Positions 8,166-15,968 of a DNA stretch of 64,000 bases are shown in pieces. Source of the stretch: DAOUAT01 sp964551735 (GTDB lineage Bacteria > Chloroflexota > Anaerolineae > CG2-30-64-16). The notes below the pieces were generated by a model, which worked only from the letters and a program-made list of their open reading frames with translations, searched no databases and was not told where the DNA came from. The translations under genes and the position numbers were made by a program. Numbering within the stretch: position 1 is the stretch's first letter; the number at the start of each line of letters is the position of its first letter. The stretch covers positions 62,001 through 126,000 of the forward strand of contig CAZKEF010000009.1 in NCBI GenBank assembly GCA_964551735.1, written 5' to 3'.

Positions 8166-9170
8166 ATGGCACGTTATGGGACCATCATCGGCACCGGCCG
8201 GTATCTGCCGGAAATCGAAGTGACCAACGAGATGCTGAAGGAGCGGGTGGGCAAGGTCAACCCGGCGTTGGTCGAGGTCGTTGATAAATTCCAGGCCAGC
8301 AGCGGCATCAAGCGACGCTGGTACGCGCCGCGGGAGTGGGCCGCGTCCGACATCGCGCTGCTGGCCGCGCAGCGCGCAGTGCAGGCCGCGGGCATCAAGC
8401 CGGAGCAGTTGGACATGATCCTGCTGGGCACCGACACGCCCGATTTCATCACGCCCGCCACTTCGACGGTGCTGCAGCACAAGCTCGGCGCGGCCAACGC
8501 GGGCACCTACGACATCGGCTGTGCGTGCGCCTCGTTTCCGACTGGCGTCGCCACTGCCTCTGGGCTGCTGGCCACGAACCCCTGGATGAAATACGTCCTG
8601 GTCGTCGGCGTCTACATGATGAGCAAGCTCGCCCAACCGGAAGATGTCACCGCCTTCTTCTATGGCGACGGGGCCGGGGCTGCTGTGCTGACCGCGGACA
8701 CCAAGCCCGGCTTCATCACCTCCGCTTTCCTGGCTGACGGCTCCTACGCCGGAAACTGGGGCATCTTCTCCGGCGGCACCGCGGAACCGGCCAGCGTCGA
8801 GTCGGTGCAGGCCGGCCGCACCAACGTGCGCCTGATCCAGCCCTACCCACCCGACATCAACCACGTCAACTGGCCGAAGATCGCGCATGCTCTGGCTGAA
8901 CGCGGCGGCTTCGCGCTCAGCGACCTGGACCAGATCATCTTCACCCAGGTCCGGCTGCCCTCCATCAAGCTGGTGATGGAAGACCTGGGGCTGCCCCTGA
9001 GCAAGACGCACTGGATCATGGAGGAGTGGGGCTACACCGGCTCGGCCTGCATCGGTATGTGCCTGGATGACGCCATCGAGAAGGGCAAGATCAAGTCGGG
9101 CAACCTGGTGGCGCTGGTGGGCTCGGGCGTGGGGTACAACTACGCGGGCGTCGCGTTGCGGATGCCATAA
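8166..9170 (+). CDS. Beta-ketoacyl synthase III / HMG-CoA synthase-like protein, atypical active site
   Basis: 334 residues, full-length FabH-like thiolase fold. Cys121 in GCACASF aligns with the FabH nucleophile; the C-terminal VALVGSGVGYNYAG is the family glycine motif. The FabH His (PHQAN) is replaced by Thr260 (IFTQVR) and the FabH Asn (YGNT) by Tyr290 (WGYT). Decarboxylating condensation as in FabH is therefore doubtful; acyl transfer or a non-decarboxylating condensation is possible. RBS GGAGG precedes ATG 8166. Followed by two overlapping micro-ORFs and a hydrolase gene. Start and fold are secure, reaction is not. Confidence 0.85.
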   Translation: MARYGTIIGTGRYLPEIEVTNEMLKERVGKVNPALVEVVDKFQASSGIKRRWYAPREWAASDIALLAAQRAVQAAGIKPEQLDMILLGTDTPDFITPATSTVLQHKLGAANAGTYDIGCACASFPTGVATASGLLATNPWMKYVLVVGVYMMSKLAQPEDVTAFFYGDGAGAAVLTADTKPGFITSAFLADGSYAGNWGIFSGGTAEPASVESVQAGRTNVRLIQPYPPDINHVNWPKIAHALAERGGFALSDLDQIIFTQVRLPSIKLVMEDLGLPLSKTHWIMEEWGYTGSACIGMCLDDAIEKGKIKSGNLVALVGSGVGYNYAGVALRMP

Positions 9171-9280
9171 TGCGTGTCGGGCGTATCAACGCCGCGATGG
9201 ATGCTTTACTGCCGGCGCGGCTCGAGCGACAACAGAGCCAACATCTGCGCCAGCGCTTATCGAGGGCTGCAAAGCAATGA
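9170..9280 (+). CDS. Candidate micro-ORF (36 aa), translationally coupled
   Basis: ATG overlaps the TAA stop of the preceding gene (TAATG), and its TGA overlaps the ATG of the next micro-ORF (ATGA). The peptide is basic (MRVGRINAAMDALLPARLER and on, ending LSRAAKQ). No ribosome binding site of its own and no recognised family. It may be a remnant or chance open frame; the double overlap is the only support. Confidence 0.3.
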   Translation: MRVGRINAAMDALLPARLERQQSQHLRQRLSRAAKQ

Positions 9281-9372
9281 CTGATGTGCACCTCACTATC
9301 GAGTTGGAATATCTCCCGCTGGAAGAGGAGATCGCACATATCATTTCCCGACAGAATCCAATTCAGGAGTGA
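9277..9372 (+). CDS. Candidate micro-ORF (31 aa), translationally coupled
   Basis: Starts within the preceding micro-ORF stop (ATGA) and ends 4 bases before the hydrolase ATG. The peptide is acidic (LTIELEYLPLEEEIAHII). The hydrolase ribosome binding site (CAGGAG) lies in its last codons, so its translation could modulate the hydrolase. No family recognised; low confidence. Confidence 0.3.
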   Translation: MTDVHLTIELEYLPLEEEIAHIISRQNPIQE

Positions 9373-9376
9373 CACC

Positions 9377-10441
9377 ATGACCGACATCCCCGTTTTTCCC
9401 GGTATCACCTCGAGCTTTGTTGACACCCCCCGCCTGCGCCAGCACGTGCTGACCTGCGGACCGACGGATGGGACACCCGTCGTCTTCATCCATGGCAACT
9501 TCTCGGCCGCGACCTATTGGGAAGAGCTGATGCTCGTCCTAGCCAATCACGGGTTCCGCTGCATCGCGCCTGACCTGCGCGGCTACGGCTGGACCGAAGA
9601 CAAGTTAATCGACGCGGCCCGCGGCAACCGCGACTGGAGCGACGACCTGGCCGAGCTGCTCGATGCGCTGGGCGTGGCGCGCTGCCACCTGGTCGGCTGG
9701 TCAGCCGGCGCGGGCGTGGTGTACCGCTTCTTCGCCGATCACCCCACGCAGGTGCTCAGCATAACGCTACAAGCGCCGGTCAGCCCCTATGGCTTCGGCG
9801 GCACCAAAGACATCCAAGGCACATCCTGTTTCGATGACTTCGCCGGCTCCGGCGGCGGCGTGGTCAGCCCGCTCTTCGTCCAACGCATCCAGATGGGTGA
9901 TCGCACGGCGGATGACGCCAACTCGCCGCGCAACATCATCAACAGCTTCTACTACAAAGCGCCGTTCCGGGCCGCGCGGGAGGAGGACTTCCTGACCGCC
10001 GCGCTGATGGAGAAGACCGGCGCCGACCGTTACCCCGGCGACTTCGTGCCTTCGACCAACTGGCCCAATGTGGGGCCGGGCGCCTGGGGGCCGGTCAACT
10101 GCTGGTCGCCCAAGTATCTCCGGGATCAAGTAGCGGACCTGCTGGCCGCCGAACCCAAGCCGCCGGTGCTCTGGATCCGCGGGGACAGCGATATGGTCGT
10201 GGGCGACAACTCCATGTTTGACCTGGCGACCCTGGGCGCGCTCGGCTACGTGCCCGGCTGGCCCGGCGCAAAGGTCGTCCCGCCGCAGCCGATGATCGGC
10301 CAGACGCGCGCGGTGCTGGAACGCTACGCCGCGGCCGGGGGCAGCTACCGCGAGGTGCTGCTGGCCGACTGCGCGCACTCGCCGCATATCGAGAAGCAGG
10401 CCGAGTGGGTGGCGGCGTTTCGGGAGTTGGTAAACTGGTAG
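9377..10441 (+). CDS. Alpha/beta-fold hydrolase
   Basis: 354 residues. Oxyanion region FIHGN (38-41), nucleophile elbow GWSAGAG with Ser109, acid in WIRGDSDMVV, and catalytic His in DCAHSPHIEK near the C-terminus. A long insertion (about 130-250) makes a substantial cap. Start ATG 9377 has CAGGAG 7 bases upstream; the longer frame from 9284 overlaps the micro-ORFs. Cytoplasmic; likely an esterase, thioesterase or C-C bond hydrolase of the cluster. Substrate unknown. Confidence 0.88.
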   Translation: MTDIPVFPGITSSFVDTPRLRQHVLTCGPTDGTPVVFIHGNFSAATYWEELMLVLANHGFRCIAPDLRGYGWTEDKLIDAARGNRDWSDDLAELLDALGVARCHLVGWSAGAGVVYRFFADHPTQVLSITLQAPVSPYGFGGTKDIQGTSCFDDFAGSGGGVVSPLFVQRIQMGDRTADDANSPRNIINSFYYKAPFRAAREEDFLTAALMEKTGADRYPGDFVPSTNWPNVGPGAWGPVNCWSPKYLRDQVADLLAAEPKPPVLWIRGDSDMVVGDNSMFDLATLGALGYVPGWPGAKVVPPQPMIGQTRAVLERYAAAGGSYREVLLADCAHSPHIEKQAEWVAAFRELVNW

Positions 10442-10512
10442 ACTGGTAGATTGGGTGTCTGATCCGTCTACCAGGCCACCAACTTACCAAGCTACCAGGT
10501 TACCAAGTTACC
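10434..10512. repeat. Degenerate TACCAA/GGTAGA word repeat
   Basis: Begins within the last codons of the hydrolase gene (gtaaactggtagactggtag) and continues as taccaggccaccaacttacc with related words. The two halves are loosely inverted, so the RNA could fold. Same family at 31003-31045 and 31141-31192. It ends at the AGGAG of the next gene. Confidence 0.75.
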
Positions 10513-10528
10513 ACCAGGAGACTTGCCA

Positions 10529-11614
10529 ATGGCGTCAAACCCTGTCCCTGCCGCAACCGCAGGCATCGTCGCGGCCGGGATGTATGTCCCTAAAACCGTC
10601 ATGACCGCGGCCGAAATCGCGCGGGAGACCGGCATCCCCGAAGCGATCATCCGCGACAAATTCGGCATCACCCAGAAATACATGCCCGGCCCGGACGACC
10701 ACACCAACCAGATGGGCATCTGGGCCGCGCAGGACTGCCTGGCGAAGGCTGGGATCAAACCGGACGAGATCGATCTGGTGCTCTGCACCACCGAGGAGTG
10801 GAAGGAGTACCTCCTCTGGACCGCCGGCATCAAGCTGGCGTACGAGATCGGCGCGACGCGCGCCTGGGCGATTGACGTGCAGATGCGCTGCGGCACCACC
10901 ATCGCCGCGCTGAAGATGGCGCGCGACATGATGACCGCCGACCCCGATATCAACACCGTGCTCATCGCAGGCGGCTACCGCAACGGCGACCTGATTAACT
11001 TCAAGAACGCGCGCACCTCCTTCATGTTCAACCTGGCCGCGGCCGGCGGCGCGCTACTGCTACGGCGCGATTGGCCGCGCAACCACGTCCTGGGCGCACA
11101 CCTGATGGCCGACGGCTCCATGGCGAACCACGTGCTCGTCCCGGCCAGCGGCACGGTGCGTTTTCCCGACGATGCGGCGCGCGCCGAAGGGCTATTCTCC
11201 CTGGACCTGGTCGAACCGGAAGCGATGAAGGACCGGCTCAACGCGGTCTCCATGGACAACTGGATGCACTGCATTGACGAGGCGCTGCGCAAAAGTAGGG
11301 GCAACCCTCGCGGTTGTCCCGGTCAGGGCGACCGCGAGGGTCGCCCCTACCCCACCCGCGCCGACCTGGGCTACCTCAACGTGCTGCACATGAAACAATC
11401 GGCGCACCTGGACATGCTCCAGCGCCTCGGCTTGCGCGAAGACCAGTCGGTCTACCTCTCCGACTACGGGCACGCCGGCCAGCAGGACGCCGTGATTTCC
11501 ATCGTGGAAGGGCTCAAGCAGGGTCGGCTCAAGGACGGCGACCTGATGATCATCGTGGCCGCGGGCATCGGGTACGCGTGGGGTGCGTGTTGTGTGAAAT
11601 GGGGGCTGGGATAA
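10529..11614 (+). CDS. Beta-ketoacyl synthase III / HMG-CoA synthase-like protein with in-frame repeat insertion
   Basis: 361 residues. Nucleophile Cys121 in VQMRCGTTIAAL and His287 in NVLHMKQSAH are retained; the FabH Asn position is His315 (DYGHAGQ). It differs from its paralogue at 8166, suggesting separate roles or a hetero-oligomer. ATG 10529 with CAGGAG upstream is preferred to TTG 10523. Residues about 255-274 (SRGNPRGCPGQGD onward) are encoded by a palindromic repeat; sequence resumes with TRADLGYLNVL. The CoA-transferase gene starts 3 bases after the stop. Could be an archaeal-type HMG-CoA synthase or an acyl-CoA condensing enzyme. Confidence 0.85.
   Translation: MASNPVPAATAGIVAAGMYVPKTVMTAAEIARETGIPEAIIRDKFGITQKYMPGPDDHTNQMGIWAAQDCLAKAGIKPDEIDLVLCTTEEWKEYLLWTAGIKLAYEIGATRAWAIDVQMRCGTTIAALKMARDMMTADPDINTVLIAGGYRNGDLINFKNARTSFMFNLAAAGGALLLRRDWPRNHVLGAHLMADGSMANHVLVPASGTVRFPDDAARAEGLFSLDLVEPEAMKDRLNAVSMDNWMHCIDEALRKSRGNPRGCPGQGDREGRPYPTRADLGYLNVLHMKQSAHLDMLQRLGLREDQSVYLSDYGHAGQQDAVISIVEGLKQGRLKDGDLMIIVAAGIGYAWGACCVKWGLG
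11295..11350. repeat. GTAGGGGC palindromic element inside coding sequence
   Basis: 56-base near-perfect inverted repeat: left arm begins gtaggggcaaccctcgcgg, right arm ends ccgcgagggtcgcccctac. It is open in the reading frame of the ketosynthase-like gene. GTAGGGGC-type palindromes are commonly intergenic in Chloroflexota and cyanobacteria, so a coding location is unusual. Confidence 0.9.
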
Positions 11615-11617
11615 CCT

Positions 11618-12955
11618 ATGGATCCCAAAGGACTCTATCGTCGCAAGCTGATCTCGATCCCCGAAGCCGTGGGCATGGTGCGCTCGCACCAGGTCATCGG
11701 CACTTCAATGGCCGCGGCCGAGCCGACGGGTCTGCTCACCGCGCTGAGCACGCAGGCGGATCGCGTGGAGGACGTGACCGTGTGTGTGTGCCTGCCGCTG
11801 CGCAAATACGACTTCGTGCTGGATCCGGCCATGGCCGGGCATTTCTTTGTCGAGAACTGGTTCTACGGCGCGCCCGACCGGGAAGCGCATCCGCAAGGCC
11901 GCCAATCGTACATTCCCAACAACCTGCACCGCGCGGCGTCGGACAAGCTCCATGCCACCAAGGGCCACCTGAACATCTTCTTCGGCACCGCGACCCCGCC
12001 CGACCATCGCGGCTTCATGTCGCTGGGCCTGTCGCTGGTGATCGAAAAGCAGCTTATGGCCGCGGCCGACCTGGTCATCCTGGAGGTTAACCCCCACATC
12101 CCGTGGACCCTTGGCGATACGCAAGTACACATCTCAGACATCGAGCACATTGTCGAGTGCGACGTCCCGCCCTTCGAGCTGCCCAGCGCGCCGGCCGACG
12201 AGATCGAGCGCACCATCGGCGGCTACATCGCGGAACTGATCGAGGACGGCGCCACCATCCAGCTTGGCATCGGCGGCATCCCCAACGCCATTACTGCGCT
12301 GCTGACCGAGCGCCGTGACCTAGGCGTGCACACCGAGATGTTCACCACCGGCATGATTGACCTCTACGATGCCGGCGTGATCACCAACCGGCGCAAAACC
12401 CTCTGGCCCGGCAAGATGGTGGGCGCGTTCGCCTTGGGCGAGAAGAAGCTGTACGACTTCGTGGACCGCAACCTGGCAGTGGAGTTCCAGCAGGGCAGCG
12501 TCACCAACGACCCTTACGTGATCGGCCAGAACTACAAGATGGTCAGCGTCAATACCGCGCTGCAAGTTGACATCCTGGGCCAGGTCTGCTCGCAGAGCAT
12601 CGGGCCGCGGCACTTCAGCGGGACCGGCGGCCAGCTCGACACCCATCGCGGCGCGCAGCGCTCTCCGGGCGGCCGCGGCATCATTGCGCTGCGCTCCACG
12701 GCCAAAGGCGGCACGGTCTCAACCATCGTGCCCACCCTGACCGCCGGCGCCGAGGTCACGGTGCCCAGCCAGGACGTGGACACCATCGTCACCGAATATG
12801 GCATCGCGGAGCTGCGGGGCCGGTCGGTGAAGGATCGCCTGCGCGCGCTGGCCGCCATCGCGCACCCGAACTTCCGGCCGTGGTTGTTCGAGGAGGCCGA
12901 GCGCCTGGGCATCGTGCCGCGGCCGGCCGTGCCGGGGGTTGGGGCGACCGGCTGA
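11618..12955 (+). CDS. Acetyl-CoA hydrolase/transferase family (4-hydroxybutyrate CoA-transferase-like)
   Basis: 445 residues, Cat1/Cat2/AbfT family length. QLGIGGIPNAI is the conserved CoA-binding loop; the catalytic Glu is near residue 240 in HTEMFTTGMID; GGTVSTIVPTL and VTEYGIAELRG are C-terminal domain motifs. Predicted to move CoA between acetyl-CoA (or another acyl-CoA) and a carboxylic acid, activating or releasing the pathway acid. Tightly linked to the ketosynthase-like gene upstream. Cytoplasmic. Exact acid not determinable. Confidence 0.92.
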   Translation: MDPKGLYRRKLISIPEAVGMVRSHQVIGTSMAAAEPTGLLTALSTQADRVEDVTVCVCLPLRKYDFVLDPAMAGHFFVENWFYGAPDREAHPQGRQSYIPNNLHRAASDKLHATKGHLNIFFGTATPPDHRGFMSLGLSLVIEKQLMAAADLVILEVNPHIPWTLGDTQVHISDIEHIVECDVPPFELPSAPADEIERTIGGYIAELIEDGATIQLGIGGIPNAITALLTERRDLGVHTEMFTTGMIDLYDAGVITNRRKTLWPGKMVGAFALGEKKLYDFVDRNLAVEFQQGSVTNDPYVIGQNYKMVSVNTALQVDILGQVCSQSIGPRHFSGTGGQLDTHRGAQRSPGGRGIIALRSTAKGGTVSTIVPTLTAGAEVTVPSQDVDTIVTEYGIAELRGRSVKDRLRALAAIAHPNFRPWLFEEAERLGIVPRPAVPGVGATG

Positions 12956-12966
12956 AGGCTACTTTA

Positions 12967-13053
12967 TGTCATTCTGAGCGACCAGCGGGAGCGAAGAATC
13001 TCGCCCCTTCAGGCGCGGGAGATTCTTCGGGGCTGCGGCCCCTCAGAATGACA
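12967..13053. repeat. TCATTCTGAGCGA palindromic element, copy 1
   Basis: Outer arms tgtcattctgag / ctcagaatgaca and inner arms gaagaatct / agattcttc form a long cruciform-capable palindrome between the CoA-transferase and thiolase genes. A second, about 85-base copy is at 17478-17562. Confidence 0.85.
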
Positions 13054-13073
13054 CAAGATTGAGGAGGACACAC

Positions 13074-14336
13074 ATGACCATACGCAAACTGGGCCGGGGC
13101 GTCGCCGTCGTCGGCGTCGGTATGTCGAAGTTCGGCGCGTTCCCCGACAAAAACAGCCGCGACCTGTTCGTCGAGGCGTTCAAGGAGCTGCGGCAATCGG
13201 TGGACAAAGGGTTCGACCCCGAAGTCGTCGAAGCGATCTACGTGGGCAACTACTCCAGCGACCTGTTCGAGGGCCAGGGCCATACCGCGCCCATCATGAC
13301 CGACGCGGTGGGGCTCCTCCCGCGGCCCGCGACGCGCGTCGAGGCCGCGTGCGCCAGCGGCGGCGTGGCGTTCCGTCAAGGCGTGATGGCCGTGGCGTCG
13401 GGGATGCACGACGTGGTGCTGGTGGGCGGGACCGAGCGCATGACCCGCCTGCCCACCGCCCAGGTCACCGACACCCTGGGCTCCGCGGCCGATAGCATCT
13501 ATGAAATCCCGGCGGGTTTCACCTTCCCCGGCTTCTATGCGGCCATCGCCACCGCGTACATGCACAAATATGGTATGACGCCGGAGCACCTGATGACTGT
13601 GGCGATCAAAAACCACGACAACGGCGCGCTGAACCCCAAGGCACAGTTCGGCGTCACCGTCCCGGCCTGGATGCAAGGCCGCATCCAGGCGGCCATCAAG
13701 AAGGGCAAGCCCGCGCCGGCCTGGCGCGACCACTGGGACTTTCTGCATGACGACGCGGCCAACCCCATGATCGCCTGGCCGCTGCGGCTGTTCGACTGCT
13801 CCCCGGTCACCGATGGCGCGGCCTGCGCCCTGCTGGTGGACGCCCAGATCGCCCGCGAGTTCACCGACGCGCCGGTTTACGTCATCGGCGCGGGCCAGGC
13901 CTCAGACGTCGCGCTGCACGAGCGACCCGAACTGACCAGTCTCACCGCAGCGCGCCGCGCAGCCGCTATCGCCTACGAACAGGCCGGCGTGGCCGCAGCC
14001 GACATCCGCCTGGCCGAGGTCCACGACTGCTTCACCATCGCCGAGGTCGTCGCCAGCGAGGACCTCGGCTTCTTTCCGCCCGGCACGGGCTACAAAGCGG
14101 CAGCAGATGGCGTCACCGCCCGCGATGGCGCGCGGCCGATCAACCCCTCCGGCGGCCTAAAGTCCAAAGGCCACCCCGTCGGCGCGTCCGGCATCGGCCA
14201 GACAGTGGAGATCTTCAAGCAACTGCGCGGTGAGGCCGGCCCCCGCCAGGTCGCCGGCAACGTCTCGTTGGCTGTCTCACACAACGTCGGCGCGACGGGG
14301 TCAACGTGTGTGGTGCACGTGTATGAAAGGCGGTAA
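13074..14336 (+). CDS. Thiolase-fold acetyl-CoA acetyltransferase (SCP-x / DUF35-partner type)
   Basis: 420 residues. Cys93 in EAACASGGVAF, the His motif EVHDCFTIAE and the GLKSKGHPVGASG motif identify the SCP-x/archaeal acetoacetyl-CoA thiolase branch, which commonly pairs with a DUF35 protein; that gene follows. ATG 13074 follows GAGGAGG. Probably condenses or cleaves acyl-CoAs with the OB-fold partner completing the CoA site, as in the archaeal thiolase/HMG-CoA synthase complex. The paralogue at 1976 belongs to the classical branch. Confidence 0.93.
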   Translation: MTIRKLGRGVAVVGVGMSKFGAFPDKNSRDLFVEAFKELRQSVDKGFDPEVVEAIYVGNYSSDLFEGQGHTAPIMTDAVGLLPRPATRVEAACASGGVAFRQGVMAVASGMHDVVLVGGTERMTRLPTAQVTDTLGSAADSIYEIPAGFTFPGFYAAIATAYMHKYGMTPEHLMTVAIKNHDNGALNPKAQFGVTVPAWMQGRIQAAIKKGKPAPAWRDHWDFLHDDAANPMIAWPLRLFDCSPVTDGAACALLVDAQIAREFTDAPVYVIGAGQASDVALHERPELTSLTAARRAAAIAYEQAGVAAADIRLAEVHDCFTIAEVVASEDLGFFPPGTGYKAAADGVTARDGARPINPSGGLKSKGHPVGASGIGQTVEIFKQLRGEAGPRQVAGNVSLAVSHNVGATGSTCVVHVYERR

Positions 14337-14345
14337 CCGCTACCA

Positions 14346-14612
14346 TTGTCACCCCGAGTACTCTGTAAAGTTAGTTTTTGTCACCCTGAGCGGGTCTACG
14401 GCTCAAAGCCAGTGACAGTTCAAAGCCAGCGTTCGCGTAGCATCCCTTTGGGAAGGGTCTCGCCGAGCCGCTGGAGATGCTTCGACCTGATCAATTTTGC
14501 TGGTCGCTGCCGGTTGGGGATTCGGCCTCAGCATGACAGGATACCAAAGATGCCGAGATGTTTCGCTGGTGGTTCACCGCAAAGCACCTTGTGCTGTTAA
14601 CCCGCTCAACAT
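14346..14612. repeat. Degenerate TCACCCTGAGC / CAGCATGACA repeat cluster, no gene
   Basis: Several decayed palindromic units: gtcaccctgagcg, gagatgcttcg, ctcagcatgacagg and ctcaacatgacaagg. The cluster fills the gap between the thiolase and DUF35 genes, with no supported reading frame. Related to the units inserted in the regulator gene at 4212-4294. Confidence 0.7.
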
Positions 14613-14628
14613 GACAAGGAGGAGATAA

Positions 14629-15051
14629 ATGACCGAACCATCCCGCCCCCTCACGGCGGCATCATTCAACCAATATCTGGCCGAGCACAAGCTGATGGGC
14701 ACGCACTGTCCGGCGTGCGACCGGCTCTTCCTGCCCCCGCGCGCCATCTGCCCCGGCTGCCACGGCGACGCGCTGGCGTGGACCGAGCTCAGCGGCGCGG
14801 GGAAGCTGGCCGCGTTCACCTCGGTCTACGTCGGCCCCAGCGCGATGGTGGCTGAGGGCTACGACCGAAACAACCCGTACCTGACCGGCATCGTCGAGCT
14901 GGCCGAAGGGGTCAAGATCAGCGCGCGCATCCTGGGGCTGGACGCCAAAGCCCCAGACGTCGCGTGGATCGGCACGCCCATGACCGTGACCTTCCTGGAT
15001 CGCGGGGAAGGTGAGGGGAAAAGCACGGTGTTGGCTTTCACGGCAGGTTAA
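14629..15051 (+). CDS. DUF35 Zn-ribbon OB-fold protein
   Basis: 140 residues. Cys27, Cys30, Cys41 and Cys44 (CPAC, CPGC) form a rubredoxin-like zinc ribbon followed by an OB fold (GKLAAFTSVYVGPSAM, PYLTGIVELAEG). Such proteins are acyl-CoA-binding partners of thiolases; in archaea one bridges thiolase and HMG-CoA synthase. Its position after a DUF35-type thiolase supports that role. GGAGGAG precedes ATG 14629. The hydrolase gene starts 1 base after the stop. Confidence 0.92.
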   Translation: MTEPSRPLTAASFNQYLAEHKLMGTHCPACDRLFLPPRAICPGCHGDALAWTELSGAGKLAAFTSVYVGPSAMVAEGYDRNNPYLTGIVELAEGVKISARILGLDAKAPDVAWIGTPMTVTFLDRGEGEGKSTVLAFTAG

Positions 15052-15052
15052 C

Positions 15053-15856
15053 ATGCCCACCCTCACCGCCAACGGCATCAACATCTACTACGAGTTGCAC
15101 GGCCCGGCAGACGCGCCCGCGTTGGTGCTGAACAACGGCATCCTGATGAACGCGGCCGGCAGTTGGATTTTCCAAACTGGTGTTCTCGCGCGGCGCTATC
15201 GTGTGGTACAATACGACTGCCGGGGACAGGGACAGTCGGATCACCCTGATGGCCCGTACACTATGGCCCGACACGCCGATGACTTGGCCGCGCTGCTGGA
15301 CGCGCTGGGCATCGAACGTGCACACATCGCGGGCATCTCCTACGGCGGCGAGGTGGCCCAGGCGTTCGCGTTGGCCCACGGGGACAAGGTCCGCAGCCTG
15401 ATCCTGGCTGACACCGTCAGCGAAGTGGGGCCAGAGCTGCGCATCACGATCGAGAGTTGGCTGGCCGAGGCCCGCCGCGGCGACCCGGACGCGTTCTTCG
15501 CAGCCACCGCGGCCTGGAACTTCTCGCCCGCGTTCATCACGGCCAACCCGAAGCTGTTGGCCGACGCGCGCAAGCGCTATGCCCTGCTGGACTACCCGGC
15601 CGTGGTCCGGCTGTGCGAGTGCTTCTTCGGGGTAAGCTTCACCGATCGGCTGTATGAAATCACCGTGCCGACCTGCATCATCGTCGGCGAACGCGATATC
15701 CTGAAAGGGCCGGTCTATGCTGAGATCCTGCGCGGAGGCATCCCGCACGCCGAGTACCACCTGCTGGCTGGCGCGGGCCATGCATCGTGCTGGGAACGGC
15801 CGGCCGAGTTCAACACCGTCGTGCTGGGCTTCCTGGCCAAGCAGCCTGCCGTGTAA
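15053..15856 (+). CDS. Alpha/beta hydrolase (BioH/PcaD-like)
   Basis: 267 residues. Nucleophile Ser96 in GISYGGE, acid in VGERDILKG, His in GAGHASCWERP. Compact, close to 3-oxoadipate enol-lactonase and BioH-like esterases. It follows the DUF35 stop by 1 base, so likely co-translated. Probably hydrolyses a lactone, ester or thioester in the cluster. Cytoplasmic, no signal peptide. Confidence 0.88.
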   Translation: MPTLTANGINIYYELHGPADAPALVLNNGILMNAAGSWIFQTGVLARRYRVVQYDCRGQGQSDHPDGPYTMARHADDLAALLDALGIERAHIAGISYGGEVAQAFALAHGDKVRSLILADTVSEVGPELRITIESWLAEARRGDPDAFFAATAAWNFSPAFITANPKLLADARKRYALLDYPAVVRLCECFFGVSFTDRLYEITVPTCIIVGERDILKGPVYAEILRGGIPHAEYHLLAGAGHASCWERPAEFNTVVLGFLAKQPAV

Positions 15857-15968
15857 CTGGCGTGTAACACGGCCATGATATGAAAAGCCGTTAGTATCTC
15901 GCCACATCGGCGAACACACCCGAACGCTGGGTTCGTATTTTCCACCTACCAAAAGGAGTGAGAGACCC

